A DNA stretch of 20,243 nt, taken from assembly GCA_902364065.1 (NCBI GenBank), contig CABJCJ010000020.1, positions 28,586 through 48,828 of the forward strand. The letters are read 5' to 3'. Numbering within the stretch: position 1 is the first letter of the stretch; each line of letters opens with the position of its first letter. Made by a program: the position numbers and the translations under genes. Positions 20,158 to 20,243 of this stretch are shown here, piece after piece. Source of the DNA: Veillonellaceae bacterium SB90. Its GTDB lineage: Bacteria > Bacillota > Negativicutes > Selenomonadales > Selenomonadaceae. Below the pieces are notes generated by a model, which worked only from the letters and a program-made list of their open reading frames with translations, did not search any database and was not told the DNA's origin.

Positions 20158-20243
20158 TCACCCGGTGTATATGACAAGTTCGCCCTTTAACACGCCATCA
20201 CACCGCTCCATCTGGATTGCTCGATGCGAAATGACGAGCTCTT
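20158..20243 (-). CDS. C-terminal end of an unidentified minus-strand gene (partial)
   Basis: One minus-strand frame is open from the window edge to a TGA at 20158-20160 and reads ELVISHRAIQMERCDGVLKG, ending ELVIYTG. The composition is protein-like, and the position, 15 bp from a terminator hairpin, is what a converging gene end would show. The other two frames stop early. With only 27 residues no family can be named. Confidence 0.4.
   Translation of the reverse strand, partial: ELVISHRAIQMERCDGVLKGELVIYTG

Overview
The window reads as a chromosomal segment of a diderm Firmicute, most likely a Negativicute of the Selenomonas/Mitsuokella/Megamonas type. This is an inference. It rests on GC-rich, third-position-GC codon use, strong AGGAGG-type ribosome binding sites, frequent TTG starts, a BetT-like carrier, a yybP-ykoY leader on a TerC gene, and remnants of bioY and bioD. 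I see no rRNA, tRNA, CRISPR array or prophage.

Layout. Positions 1-760 hold no convincing gene but several repeat families. One composite repeat (about 470-745) recurs in the same orientation at about 19008-19155, so the gene-bearing part is bracketed by related repeats. Next come a small secreted protein (826-1296), a hicAB toxin-antitoxin pair with a palindromic operator, and a threonine aldolase 22 bp downstream (2146-3201). A defective IS4-like element follows (3279-4590); its transposase carries a frameshift and an internal deletion. A BetT-like BCCT transporter and a DUF389 membrane protein form a plus-strand operon (4830-8240) that ends at a bidirectional terminator.

On the minus strand a TerC-family protein (8289-8972) lies behind its own promoter and a yybP-ykoY (manganese-type) riboswitch. 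Upstream of it is an MFS transporter plus PHP-phosphatase operon (9208-11275), divergent from an AraC-type regulator (11394-12290). Two small minus-strand genes follow, a C_GCAxxG_C_C protein and a double-ACT protein (12416-13195).

Positions 13360-15260 are a zone of gene decay around one intact gene, a NimA-like flavin-binding protein (13849-14328). Two relB-yoeB modules have lost largely complementary parts, and a deletion has joined the 5' end of bioY to the 3' end of bioD. A DASS/SLC13 anion transporter (15397-16875), an L,D-transpeptidase (16974-17882) and a secreted DUF3298-type protein (18154-18810) come next. The window closes with an Rpn/PD-(D/E)XK nuclease-like gene whose 5' end runs through the repeats, and the probable tail of a minus-strand gene.

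I find no clear new multi-gene system. The most informative observations are the paired toxin-antitoxin relics, the bioY'-'bioD junction, the repeat-overwritten nuclease gene, and the hairpin leader of the BCCT transporter. The TerC riboswitch is clear but of a known class.
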